Shown: in pieces, positions 42,445 to 50,625 of the stretch
Position numbering within the stretch: position 1 is the stretch's first letter
Layout of the letters: each line of letters starts with the position of its first letter
Assembly: GCF_051201685.1 (NCBI RefSeq)
Contig: NZ_CP179213.1
Location: 3,410,001 to 3,474,000 of the forward strand
Direction: 5' to 3'
DNA: 64,000 nt
Origin: Luminiphilus sp051201685
GTDB lineage: Bacteria > Pseudomonadota > Gammaproteobacteria > Pseudomonadales > Halieaceae
Program-made: the position numbers and the translations under genes
Notes under the pieces: model-generated
Told to the model about the DNA's origin: nothing
Database searches by the model: none
Seen by the model: the letters and a program-made list of their open reading frames with translations, nothing else

Positions 42445-43131
42445 ATGGACGAAATAAATGTAGCGACCAATTTACACAGTATCCAGCGGCGTATAAGTAC
42501 TGCTGAACAGCTTGCGAGTCGGCCTTCGGGGTCTGTCTCACTTTTGGCTGTCAGCAAAACAAAACCTGACAGCTTGATTCGGGATGCCTGGGAAGCAGGG
42601 CAGCGCGCCTTTGGTGAAAATTATGCCCAAGAGGCCGAGGAAAAAGCGCGACGCCTGGCAGATCTGGACATTGAGTGGCACTTTATTGGGCCGATTCAAT
42701 CCAATAAAACCCGTGGCCTTGCGCAAACAATGGCCTGGGTTCACAGCATAGACCGGCTGAAAATTGCCCAGCGGCTCAGCGACCAACGGCCTGAAAACCT
42801 GCCGCCTCTCAACATCTGCCTTCAATTAAAGCTGTCCCATGAGCCCAATAAATCTGGGATTGCCCCCTCAGAGCTTCCGCTACTCGCACAACAGGTCAGC
42901 AAACTCCCCAAATTGCATCTACGGGGTTTAATGGTCATTCCAGCGGCGACGACAGATCTCCAAGAGCAACGACAATCCTTTAAGCAACTCAAAACGCTCC
43001 TCTTAGAGTTGCAAGTGCGCCATCCCGAAGTCGATACATTGTCAATGGGCATGTCCGGAGACCTAGAGGCCGCAATCGTTGAGGGCTCGACCGTGGTGCG
43101 CGTCGGCACCGACATTTTCGGAGCCCGCTAA
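42445..43131 (+). CDS. yggS: YggS family pyridoxal-phosphate homeostasis protein
   Basis: 228 residues, alanine-racemase-like barrel. The PLP lysine is in LLAVSKTKP, followed by FGENYAQEAEEKA, WHFIGPIQSNK and the C-terminal LSMGMSGDLEAAIVEGSTVVRVGTDIFG reduced here to its core SMGMSGDLEAAI. Keeps free PLP levels balanced and affects amino acid metabolism. Heads the long plus-strand run to hemW; followed by proC, as in most bacteria. Confidence 0.95.
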   Translation: MDEINVATNLHSIQRRISTAEQLASRPSGSVSLLAVSKTKPDSLIRDAWEAGQRAFGENYAQEAEEKARRLADLDIEWHFIGPIQSNKTRGLAQTMAWVHSIDRLKIAQRLSDQRPENLPPLNICLQLKLSHEPNKSGIAPSELPLLAQQVSKLPKLHLRGLMVIPAATTDLQEQRQSFKQLKTLLLELQVRHPEVDTLSMGMSGDLEAAIVEGSTVVRVGTDIFGAR

Positions 43132-43214
43132 AAGATCTGCGCAATACCCCGAGAACCTAAGCGCCGCGTTATACTCCACGCATCGAGACATCAAATGGGT
43201 ATCAGACCTTGGAT

Positions 43215-44042
43215 ATGACGCAACTGCCTCAAACGATCGGGTTCGTCGGAGCGGGCAATATGGCTTCCGCAATTATCGGCGGCCTAGTAAGCGCCGGTTA
43301 TGACCCCAAGCGTTTATGTGCTGTGGACCCCAATGAGGCCGCTCTAGCCAAGCTTCAGGCTTTGGGCGTGGGCGAGCTTGGCACGCAGCCTGGCCCACGG
43401 TTTCAAAGCTGTGAGCTCGTCGTTCTGGCCGTGAAGCCGCAATTTATGACCGCCGCAGCCGAAGGGGTTAAACACCACCTTTGTGCAACAGCCGCCGTTA
43501 TGTCGGTAGCAGCGGGAATTAGCGTCGGGGCGCTGAAAGCCCAGCTCGGTAATTCCGGCTTGCCCGTTGTGCGCTGCATGCCCAATACACCGGCGCTAGT
43601 CGGCGCGGGCGCCTCGGGCCTGTTTGGGAGTGCCGAGGTCAGCGCCGATCAACGGGCAGGAATCGAAGGCGTTATGAGCGTCGTCGGCACCACCATTTGG
43701 CTTGAAGAAGAAAGTCATATTGATGTGGTGACCGCCGTGTCGGGCAGCGGCCCAGCCTATTTTTTTGCCTTTATGGAAGCCATGATCGCGACTGGAGAGA
43801 AGCTAGGCCTTGATCATCAAACGGCGAGTCAGCTAACGCTGCAGACGGCCTTAGGTGCTGCCAAACTGGCGACCCAACACTCCGACTCCGTCGGCGAATT
43901 GCGCCGTAACGTGACCAGCCCGGGTGGCACGACGGAGCAAGCCTTGGCAAGTTTCAGTCAAGACAACCTAGCGGGGCTGGTCGACAAGGGCATGCAGGCC
44001 TGCTGGGTTCGTGCTCAGGAAATGGCAAAGGAGTTTGGTTAA
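43215..44042 (+). CDS. proC: Pyrroline-5-carboxylate reductase
   Basis: Last step of proline synthesis, NAD(P)H reducing P5C. 275 residues from ATG 43215; a TTG two codons earlier is possible. TIGFVGAGNMASAIIGGL is the nucleotide motif; CMPNTPALVGAGASGL and the P5CR signature around RRNVTSPGGTTEQAL are intact. Close to yggS (83-bp gap) and two bases before yggT. Confidence 0.97.
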   Translation: MTQLPQTIGFVGAGNMASAIIGGLVSAGYDPKRLCAVDPNEAALAKLQALGVGELGTQPGPRFQSCELVVLAVKPQFMTAAAEGVKHHLCATAAVMSVAAGISVGALKAQLGNSGLPVVRCMPNTPALVGAGASGLFGSAEVSADQRAGIEGVMSVVGTTIWLEEESHIDVVTAVSGSGPAYFFAFMEAMIATGEKLGLDHQTASQLTLQTALGAAKLATQHSDSVGELRRNVTSPGGTTEQALASFSQDNLAGLVDKGMQACWVRAQEMAKEFG

Positions 44043-44044
44043 CA

Positions 44045-44632
44045 ATGGCAGCACTCAATGACATTGCACGATATCTGCTAGAAACAGCAGCGTCGTTCTA
44101 TCTGATTCTGACGGTGTTGAGAGGGATGTTGCAGCTCGCTCGCGCCGATTTTTACAATCCAATTTCACAGTTTGTGGTGCGCGTCACCAATCCACCGTTA
44201 CGCGTGATCCACCGGGTTATCCCCAATGCCGGCCGCTTCGATCCCGCCGTGCTGTTATTGGCTGTGGCGGTGCAAATCTTAGCCATCGTGGCCAAGCTAG
44301 CACTCGCGGGCGTTGCACTTCCCGATCTCACTTCGTTGGTTATTTGGGGGCTGCTGGGGGTCATGGGACTAATCATTAACACCTACCTGATTGCCCTTGT
44401 TGTCATGATCGTTATTAGTTGGGTCGCCCCGGGAACTCGACACCCCGCAGTGCTGCTGACCTACCAAATCACCGAGCCCATCATGTCCCCAGTGCGCTCG
44501 ATGTTGCCATCGATGGGCGGGCTCGACTTTTCGCCTATCGTTATTTTTATTGCGATAAATATGATTCAAATAGCCCTTCGACACATGGCGACCGCCGCGG
44601 GACTCCCCCTGCAACTGGTGATGGGTATCTAA
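44045..44632 (+). CDS. yggT: YggT family membrane protein
   Basis: 195 residues with two YGGT domains, each with paired hydrophobic helices (ARADFYNPISQFVVRVTNPPLR in the first domain, then ISWVAPGTRHPAVLLTYQ and RSMLPSMGGLDFSPIV in the second). Inner-membrane protein of uncertain role, suggested in osmotic or K+ related phenotypes and in division-adjacent operons. AAGGAG nine or ten bases before ATG 44045. Between proC and metX as in Pseudomonas. Confidence 0.93.
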   Translation: MAALNDIARYLLETAASFYLILTVLRGMLQLARADFYNPISQFVVRVTNPPLRVIHRVIPNAGRFDPAVLLLAVAVQILAIVAKLALAGVALPDLTSLVIWGLLGVMGLIINTYLIALVVMIVISWVAPGTRHPAVLLTYQITEPIMSPVRSMLPSMGGLDFSPIVIFIAINMIQIALRHMATAAGLPLQLVMGI

Positions 44633-44635
44633 CTG

Positions 44636-45769
44636 ATGGCACACCCCGGGGAAGTCAGCCTAGTAACACCTGTGCGGGAGGTTTTTTCGGAAACCCTAAA
44701 CCTCTCTTCTGGGCGAACGCTGGCGGGCTTTGAACTGATCACGGAAACCTATGGCCATCTCAATGCGCAGCGTAGTAACGCTGTTTTGATCTGCCATGCG
44801 CTAAGCGGCAATCATCATGCAGCCGGCCGCTACGACCTATCGGACCCCAAACCCGGATGGTGGGACCTGCATGTCGGCCCCGGTAAAGCAGTAGATACCA
44901 ATCGTTTTTTTGTTGTCTCCCTCAATAATATTGGTGGCTGTGATGGCAGTTCAGGGCCAAACACCCTAAACCCAGAGACCCAACAACCTTGGGGACCTGA
45001 ATTCCCCCAAGTTAGCGTGGCCGACTGGGTCATGACGCAGGCAATGCTGGCCGACCGGCTGGGTATTGATAGTTGGGCCGCAGTGATTGGTGGCAGCCTA
45101 GGCGGCATGCAAGCGCTCCACTGGGCAGCCCATTATCCTGACCGCGTGCGCAACTGCGTTGCACTCGCAGCGGCACCCAAACTCACCGCTCAAAATATTG
45201 CCTTTAATGAAATCGCTCGTCAGGCCATTCTTTCAGACCCTGACTGGCTGGCCGGCCACTACCAGCGAGAGGCCGCAAACCCTGCCCGAGGCTTGTCTTT
45301 GGCCCGAATGGTCGGCCACCTCACCTACATGTCGGCAGACGGTATGAGTGACCGCTTTGGACGAGATACCCGCGAAGGGCCTTCGGATGCGATCAATCCC
45401 GGGGAAATGGTATTTCAGGTAGAAAGCTACCTTCGCTATCAAGGTAAACAGTTTTCCACACGCTTCGACGCTAATACCTACCTCTTGATGACACGAGCTC
45501 TGGACCGCTTCGATATCGCTGCAGATTTTAATGATTCACTGAGCGAGGCTATGGCCGCCACAAGCTCGCGGATGCTGATTATCGCCTTCTCCAGTGATTG
45601 GCGATTTTCACCGGCACGGTCCAGAGAGCTAGTCGACGCTTTACTGGCTGCAGGGAAACCTGTTAGCTACGCCGAAATTGAAACAGACGCCGGACACGAT
45701 GCGTTTTTGCTCGATGAGCCACACTACACTGGGCTATTTTCTGCCTGGATGCAGCGGGTAGTTATTTAA
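44636..45769 (+). CDS. metX: Homoserine O-acyltransferase MetX (succinyl- or acetyl-)
   Basis: 377-residue alpha/beta-hydrolase acyltransferase activating homoserine for methionine synthesis. NAVLICHALSGNHHAAG, NNIGGCDGSSGP, nucleophile S154 in IGGSLGGMQALHWA, FSSDWRFSP (acid) and DAGHDAFLLDE (base). In Pseudomonas-type operons with metW, MetX uses succinyl-CoA; sequence alone does not settle the acyl donor. TAATG overlap couples it to metW. Confidence 0.94.
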   Translation: MAHPGEVSLVTPVREVFSETLNLSSGRTLAGFELITETYGHLNAQRSNAVLICHALSGNHHAAGRYDLSDPKPGWWDLHVGPGKAVDTNRFFVVSLNNIGGCDGSSGPNTLNPETQQPWGPEFPQVSVADWVMTQAMLADRLGIDSWAAVIGGSLGGMQALHWAAHYPDRVRNCVALAAAPKLTAQNIAFNEIARQAILSDPDWLAGHYQREAANPARGLSLARMVGHLTYMSADGMSDRFGRDTREGPSDAINPGEMVFQVESYLRYQGKQFSTRFDANTYLLMTRALDRFDIAADFNDSLSEAMAATSSRMLIIAFSSDWRFSPARSRELVDALLAAGKPVSYAEIETDAGHDAFLLDEPHYTGLFSAWMQRVVI

Positions 45770-46362
45770 TGCGCTACGACCTCACGCAAATTGAATCCTG
45801 GATTCCCGAAGGAAGTCGCGTGCTCGATTTGGGCTGTGGTGATGGTGCATTCCTAACTCGACTGCAGGAAACACGTCGTGTGCAAGGAATGGGGTTAGAG
45901 CTTGACCCAGATAATCTCATTGCAGCCACGCAACGCGGCATTGATATCGTGCAGCAAGATATGGATCAAGGCCTGAGCAATTTTCCAGAGGACAGCTTTG
46001 AGATTGTGGTCCTCGCTCATGCTCTGCAGGTCCTTCACCGACCCGATAAAGTCTTACAAGATATGGTCCGTATTGGGCGCGAGGCCATTGTAACGTTCCC
46101 CAACTTTGGCCACTGGCGATGCCGATTACATCTTGGGTTAAACGGGCGGATGCCGGTATCAAAAGATTTGCCTTTCCACTGGTATGACACGCCCAACATC
46201 CACTTCTGTACGGTTAAAGATTTTGAAGCTCTGTGCTCAAACTTGAATATCGCCATTATGGATCGAGATATTGTCTCTGGTCCCACAACCGCCCTATTCA
46301 AACAGTGGCTACCCAATTTATTTGGCTCAACCGCTATCTTTAGGATCAAGGCATGCGACTAA
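45769..46362 (+). CDS. metW: MetW, methionine biosynthesis partner protein
   Basis: 197-residue SAM-methyltransferase-fold protein: VLDLGCGDGAFLTRL, then VVLAHALQVLHRPDKVL and RIGREAIVTFPNFGHWRCR. MetW pairs with MetX in homoserine acylation and is required for its activity in several Proteobacteria. ATG overlaps the metX stop by one base; 3' end overlaps the next gene by ten bases. Confidence 0.95.
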   Translation: MRYDLTQIESWIPEGSRVLDLGCGDGAFLTRLQETRRVQGMGLELDPDNLIAATQRGIDIVQQDMDQGLSNFPEDSFEIVVLAHALQVLHRPDKVLQDMVRIGREAIVTFPNFGHWRCRLHLGLNGRMPVSKDLPFHWYDTPNIHFCTVKDFEALCSNLNIAIMDRDIVSGPTTALFKQWLPNLFGSTAIFRIKACD

Positions 46363-46793
46363 GCTTTATTTTATTTGTAGCGTTTTCTTTCCTAGCGCTG
46401 GGTGCTCAAGGACAGCAGTCTCAGCGCTTTGATCGCTTTGAACTGCATCGCAGCGTTGTCTATACAACGTTTTTATCCCCTGAAATTGCCGCAGAATACG
46501 GCATAGCCCGGGGCGACTTTAAGGCGATACTCACCCTGTCGGTAAGAGATGTAGAAGCGGGCGAAACAGCGGGACGGCCCATGTTAATAAAAGGTGAAAC
46601 TTGGGATCTCATCCGAGGTGACACACTGGAATTTAAAGAAATTCGCGAGAATAACGCCACCTACTATATTGCTGACTTTGAGTTTATTGATCGCGAGTGG
46701 CGTTTCTTTGAATTTGATTTTAGGCCCGAAGGTAGCGAGCAAACCTACCACTACAAATTTAAGACGCAACTGTGGAAGCAAAGCGAGAAATAA
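46353..46793 (+). CDS. DUF4426 exported protein
   Basis: 146 residues. Signal peptide MRLSFILFVAFSFLALGAQG-Q, then a beta-rich domain (VVYTTFLSPEIAAEYGIARG, LTLSVRDVEAGE, WRFFEFDFRPEGSEQTYHYKF in two pieces). The family always sits between metW and rdgB in this lineage; no function is known. Its start lies inside metW (ten-base overlap), so it is translated by coupling. Confidence 0.87.
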   Translation: MRLSFILFVAFSFLALGAQGQQSQRFDRFELHRSVVYTTFLSPEIAAEYGIARGDFKAILTLSVRDVEAGETAGRPMLIKGETWDLIRGDTLEFKEIRENNATYYIADFEFIDREWRFFEFDFRPEGSEQTYHYKFKTQLWKQSEK

Positions 46794-47393
46794 TTGGTGA
46801 CCGGCAGCAACAACATAACCCTGCTGGCTAGCGGCAATGCGGGAAAGCTCAAGGAACTTCAGGCCGCCTTATCAGTTACGGGCCTTGTGTTACGCCCCCA
46901 AAGTGACTTTAACGTGCCTGAAGCAGATGAAGACGGACTCACCTTCGTCGAAAATGCATTGAAAAAAGCCCGCAACGCCGCTCTCTACACGGGTCTTCCC
47001 GCTCTAGCTGACGACTCGGGCTTGGTGGTACCCGCACTAGGTGGCGCCCCGGGTATTCATTCGGCTCGCTACTCTGGCCAAGGTGATGTGCAAAACAACG
47101 TTAAATTGCTGCGGGAAATGGCGCCCTTTAATGGCGACGACCGTAGAGCTTGGTTTATTTGTGTGCTGGTCCGGGTGACCAGCGCAAATGATCCAACGCC
47201 CATTATTGCTGAAGGTTATTGGCATGGTCACATTGCCAAGGAACCCGCAGGGACCTTGGGTTTTGGCTATGACCCTTTATTTGAAATAGACGATACCGGC
47301 CGCACTGCAGCTGAACTAAGCCCAACAGAGAAGCAAGCGTTGAGTCACCGTGGCCAAGCTGTGCGAATACTGCGTCACAAACTTGAACACTGA
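46794..47393 (+). CDS. rdgB: XTP/dITP pyrophosphatase (RdgB/HAM1)
   Basis: House-cleaning nucleotidase removing inosine and xanthosine triphosphates. 199 residues. LLASGNAGKLKELQ (substrate loop), FVENALKKARNAALYTGLPALADDSGL given here as ALADDSGLVVPALGG, and GFGYDPLFE with AELSPTEKQALSHRGQA are canonical. Starts with TTG 46794 or GTG 46797, directly at the previous stop. Overlaps hemW by 44 bases if the GTG at 47350 is used there. Confidence 0.96.
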   Translation: MVTGSNNITLLASGNAGKLKELQAALSVTGLVLRPQSDFNVPEADEDGLTFVENALKKARNAALYTGLPALADDSGLVVPALGGAPGIHSARYSGQGDVQNNVKLLREMAPFNGDDRRAWFICVLVRVTSANDPTPIIAEGYWHGHIAKEPAGTLGFGYDPLFEIDDTGRTAAELSPTEKQALSHRGQAVRILRHKLEH

Positions 47394-48549
47394 TCAGATC
47401 CCACTGGCCCTTTACGTACACCTGCCTTGGTGTGAGCGGAAGTGTCCCTACTGTGATTTTAACTCTCATGAGCAATTCGATAACAGTTTAGAAAGCGGCT
47501 ACATCGATGCCCTATTGACCGACTTAGAGCAGCAGTTGGCTGAAATGCCACCGCGCCCCCTTTTTTCAATCTTTATCGGAGGGGGAACACCTAGCCTATT
47601 TAGCGGGAAAAGCATCGGCAAGTTACTTCAGGGTATTGACCAATCTTGGGGTATTCCAACAGCCACTGAAGTCACCATGGAGGCCAACCCAGGGAGTGCT
47701 GAGGCCGCGAGATTTGCCGATTATCGAAACGCTGGCGTCAACCGTCTTAGCCTTGGTATACAGACCTTTGCTGACGTGCAGCTCACCGCCCTAGGGCGGG
47801 TTCACAACAGCACCCAAGCGGTACAGGCCATTCATCTGGCAAAAAATAATTTCGAGCGTTTTAATCTGGATATCATGCACGGCTTGCCGGGCCAATCTGT
47901 AGGGGCAGCGCTTGATGACTTGGAGCGGGCTATCGATTACGCCCAGGGCCATGTTTCGTGGTACCAATTAACGATTGAACCGAATACCACATTTTGGTCA
48001 CGCCCCCCCACACTGCCTAACGACGATATTCTTACTGATATTCAAGATGCAGGGGAGGCTCGTTTTAACGACTCTGGCCTCACCCAATATGAAGTATCAG
48101 CTTGGGCGGCCCCGCAGCAAGCATCAAAGCACAACTCAAATTATTGGACCTTTGGGGACTACATTGGCATTGGCGCCGGTGCTCATGGAAAGATCACCCG
48201 GGAAAATGGCACGATTACCCGGACACGTCGAAGCCGATCGCCCCGGGATTATCTCACCGGCGTTAGTCAAAGCGTTAAACCCCAGCAGCACGAAATTCCG
48301 AAACTGGAACTGCCGGTTGAATTTATGCTGAACGCCCTTCGTCTAAAAAGCGGTGTACCGGCGTCACTTTTTAAAGCGCACACAGGCTTGGAACTGGCGG
48401 TTGTGATGCCACAGATAGAGCAGCTCGTTGCTCAAGGGCTCATGTCTGATAATCGCGAGTCCATCGCTACCACTGACCGCGGCTTCAGGTTTCTCAACGA
48501 TGTAGTCGCCAGCTTTATGGACAACCACGAAGCAGTATCAAGTATCTAA
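47350..48549 (+). CDS. hemW: Radical SAM heme chaperone HemW
   Basis: Coproporphyrinogen III oxidase-like protein that delivers heme. 399 residues from GTG 47350. The Fe-S triad is CERKCPYC (C28, C32, C35 from this start), followed by FIGGGTPSLFSG and GVNRLSLGIQTF, and the HemW-type C-terminal domain. Relatives begin about ten residues before LYVHLPW, so a start near TTG 47383 is possible. Its 3' end overlaps the convergent trmB by 12 bases. Confidence 0.94.
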   Translation: MAKLCEYCVTNLNTDQIPLALYVHLPWCERKCPYCDFNSHEQFDNSLESGYIDALLTDLEQQLAEMPPRPLFSIFIGGGTPSLFSGKSIGKLLQGIDQSWGIPTATEVTMEANPGSAEAARFADYRNAGVNRLSLGIQTFADVQLTALGRVHNSTQAVQAIHLAKNNFERFNLDIMHGLPGQSVGAALDDLERAIDYAQGHVSWYQLTIEPNTTFWSRPPTLPNDDILTDIQDAGEARFNDSGLTQYEVSAWAAPQQASKHNSNYWTFGDYIGIGAGAHGKITRENGTITRTRRSRSPRDYLTGVSQSVKPQQHEIPKLELPVEFMLNALRLKSGVPASLFKAHTGLELAVVMPQIEQLVAQGLMSDNRESIATTDRGFRFLNDVVASFMDNHEAVSSI

Positions 48550-49224
48550 CTTCTCGAATACTAAATCCCGAACACCGTGGCCCAATTTAGTGCCACGGCG
48601 CTCGAATTTCGTCTCAGGGCGCCAAGCTGGACGTGGTACGTATTGACCGGTGTCTGACGTATTTCGCAAGGTCGGTTCAGCTTCTAAGACCGCCAGCATG
48701 TCCTCTGCGTAGGGCATCCAGTCGGTTGCTAAATGAATTCTCCCCCCCGAAGCCAATAGTGCCGCAGCTTTTGTAATAAACGCAGGTTGAATCAAGCGGC
48801 GCTTATGGTGGCGTTTTTTGTGCCAGGGGTCGGGGAAAAAGATTTGTAAAATATCGACTGAGCCCTTTGGAATGCATTGATCGAGCACAACCATGGCATC
48901 TTCAGCATAAACCCGGATATTTTTTACGTCTCGATCTAAAGCCTGACCTAATAACCGGCCAACACCCGGAGTGTGGACCTCAATACCCAAAAATCGACTC
49001 CTTGGTGAGGTTTCCGCCATCGCCAAGAGCGAGTCACCCATGCCAAATCCAATTTCTACAATGCGCGGCCCTCGGGATTCCCAGCTCGATTCCCAATTTA
49101 ATGGCCCGTTTGAAGCCGTCAAACCATACTGCGGAAAGCCAAGCGACCAACCGCGCTCTTGGCCCGCCGTCATTCTGCCGGCCCGCAGAACAAAGCTGCG
49201 AATAGGTCTATTGATTTCTGTCAT
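48538..49224 (-). CDS. trmB: tRNA (guanine(46)-N7)-methyltransferase
   Basis: SAM enzyme methylating G46 of tRNA. 228 residues. VEIGFGMGDSLLAMA (SAM site), LGIEVHTPGVGRLL and the catalytic FFPDPWHKKRHHKRRL; ends with TKFERRGTKLGHGVRDLVF. Convergent with hemW (12-base overlap). Followed upstream by DUF423 in the same direction. Confidence 0.96.
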   Translation of the reverse strand: MTEINRPIRSFVLRAGRMTAGQERGWSLGFPQYGLTASNGPLNWESSWESRGPRIVEIGFGMGDSLLAMAETSPRSRFLGIEVHTPGVGRLLGQALDRDVKNIRVYAEDAMVVLDQCIPKGSVDILQIFFPDPWHKKRHHKRRLIQPAFITKAAALLASGGRIHLATDWMPYAEDMLAVLEAEPTLRNTSDTGQYVPRPAWRPETKFERRGTKLGHGVRDLVFEKLDT

Positions 49225-49236
49225 GAGACTGGCGGC

Positions 49237-49647
49237 TCAGGGCGCAGCATGACTCTCTCCCGCTAACCCACATGCCATCAAAATCATCCAGGCCGCGAGT
49301 AATGCTACCCCTCCAAGGGGGGTAATAGGGCCAAAGGCGCCAATACCCGTTAACACCAGAAGGTAAAGAGACCCCGAGAACAACACAACACCCGCAACTA
49401 TTAATCCACAGGCCCATAACAGCCAAAATTTCAGTCGGGGTGAGAGGGTACGCTGCTGCCAGCCAGATACCGAAAGCAAAGCCACTGCATGAAGCAGCTG
49501 ATAGCTCGCGGCGGTCTCCCAAGTATGCATCTGCTCAGGTGTCACAAGCTCGCGAAGACCGTGGGCACCAAACGCACCAGCGGCCACGCCGAGGAAGCCT
49601 AGTAGCGCGGCCAGAATTCTTGGCCAGCGAGGTCCTACATCTACCAC
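49237..49647 (-). CDS. DUF423 family small membrane protein
   Basis: 136 residues with four hydrophobic helices. AALLGFLGVAAGAFGAHGLR at the N-terminus and YQLLHAVALL followed by GPITPLGGVALLAAW are the DUF423/YgdD signatures. Function unknown; inner membrane. Lies 11 bases past the rpoH end and 12 bases before trmB, same direction, so possibly read through from rpoH. Confidence 0.93.
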   Translation of the reverse strand: MVDVGPRWPRILAALLGFLGVAAGAFGAHGLRELVTPEQMHTWETAASYQLLHAVALLSVSGWQQRTLSPRLKFWLLWACGLIVAGVVLFSGSLYLLVLTGIGAFGPITPLGGVALLAAWMILMACGLAGESHAAP

Positions 49648-49657
49648 ATCGAAACGC

Positions 49658-50464
49658 TCAGACGACGAGCGTCGTTTTAAGCTTTTTCATCGCATTAACT
49701 TCTAGCTGACGAATTCGCTCAGCCGACACACCGTATTCAGCGGCCAACTCATGCAGCGTTGCTTTTTGTTCAGCCAACCAGCGCTGCGTCACAATATTGC
49801 GACTTCGCTCGTCTAAACTGCTCAGCGCGGAGCGCAATCGATCTTCGCCGTCCCGAGCCGAATCCTCAGCTTCAATACACCGGGCTGGATCAGTCGATAT
49901 ATCATCGAGATAAGCCTGCGGTGACTGCCAGGCATCGTCGTCATCGGCGTCAGTGGGAAGGTCAAAAGCAATATCGCGACTAGATAACCGTCCTTCCATA
50001 CGCTGAACTTCAGCCTCGTCAACACCCAAGTCAGCGGCAATCGCCTGGGTTTCTTCTGCGCTCAACCAACCCAACGATTTCTTTGCGCTGCGCAAGTTGA
50101 AGAATAATTTACGCTGCGCCTTCGTCGTTGCCACTTTAACAATGCGCCAGTTACGCAAAATGAACTCGTGCATTTCTGCTTTAATCCAGTGCACGGCAAA
50201 AGAAACCAAGCGCACGCCTTTGTTGGGATCAAAGCGTTTTACCGCCTTCATAAGACCCACATTTCCCTCTTGTATGAGGTCGGCCTCGGCAAGCCCATAG
50301 CCGGAATAACTCCGTGCAATGTGTACCACAAAACGCAGGTGAGCAAGTACTAACTCACGCGCAGAGTCAACGCATTCGCTGTAGTATAGCTTTTCGGCTA
50401 AGGCCTGCTCACGCTCAGCAGACAAAATTGGAATGCCGCTAACAGCCTGAACATAGGCGGGCAA
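49658..50464 (-). CDS. rpoH: RNA polymerase sigma-32 (heat shock sigma factor), as readable from a TTG start
   Basis: 268 residues from TTG 50464: PAYVQAVSGIPILS, region 2 with AHLRFVVHIARSYSGYGL and DLIQEGNVGLMKAVKRFDP, the RpoH box QRKLFFNLRSAKKSLGW, and region 4 with LHELAAEYGVSAERIRQLE. Family members carry about 15-20 residues more at the N-terminus. Those codons are present upstream (ATG 50532, excellent ribosome site) but in another frame; adding one G to the GGG at 50470-50472 (coding sense) would give MSMTPGANLPAYV and join them. So either a base is missing from the sequence, or translation uses TTG with an overlapping upstream ORF. A CIRCE element and promoter lie upstream. Confidence 0.9.
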   Translation of the reverse strand: MPAYVQAVSGIPILSAEREQALAEKLYYSECVDSARELVLAHLRFVVHIARSYSGYGLAEADLIQEGNVGLMKAVKRFDPNKGVRLVSFAVHWIKAEMHEFILRNWRIVKVATTKAQRKLFFNLRSAKKSLGWLSAEETQAIAADLGVDEAEVQRMEGRLSSRDIAFDLPTDADDDDAWQSPQAYLDDISTDPARCIEAEDSARDGEDRLRSALSSLDERSRNIVTQRWLAEQKATLHELAAEYGVSAERIRQLEVNAMKKLKTTLVV

Positions 50465-50532
50465 ATTTGCCCTGGGGTCATAGACATGACTGCCCCGTGA
50501 CCCATTGCTACTGTTTTTCCTGATTCGGACAT
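50465..50532 (-). other. Out-of-frame 5' segment of rpoH, possible upstream ORF
   Basis: From ATG 50532, eight bases after AGGAGG, the frame reads MSESGKTVAMGHGAVMSMTP, then runs out of the rpoH frame. It has the length and position of the missing RpoH N-terminus and the near-match TPG-ANL at the join. A single missing G would explain it. If the sequence is right, this frame continues into rpoH as a short overlapping ORF ahead of a TTG start. Confidence 0.6.
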
Positions 50533-50563
50533 CTTGTCATCCTCCTCCCTTCGATACCTCATT

Positions 50564-50590
50564 TTAGCACTCTACATCAGAGAGTGCTAA
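50564..50590. promoter_or_regulatory. CIRCE element (HrcA operator) over the rpoH promoter
   Basis: TTAGCACTC, nine bases, GAGTGCTAA: an exact match to the CIRCE consensus. On the minus strand TTAGCA of the first arm can serve as -35 and TGC-TAAAAT, overlapping the second arm, as an extended -10 with 18-base spacing. Its end is 32 bases before the ATG at 50532. HrcA bound here would block transcription of rpoH. Confidence 0.93.
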
Positions 50591-50625
50591 TCCTCGAAAA
50601 GTTCACTGTTGACCGAAGGTCGAGA

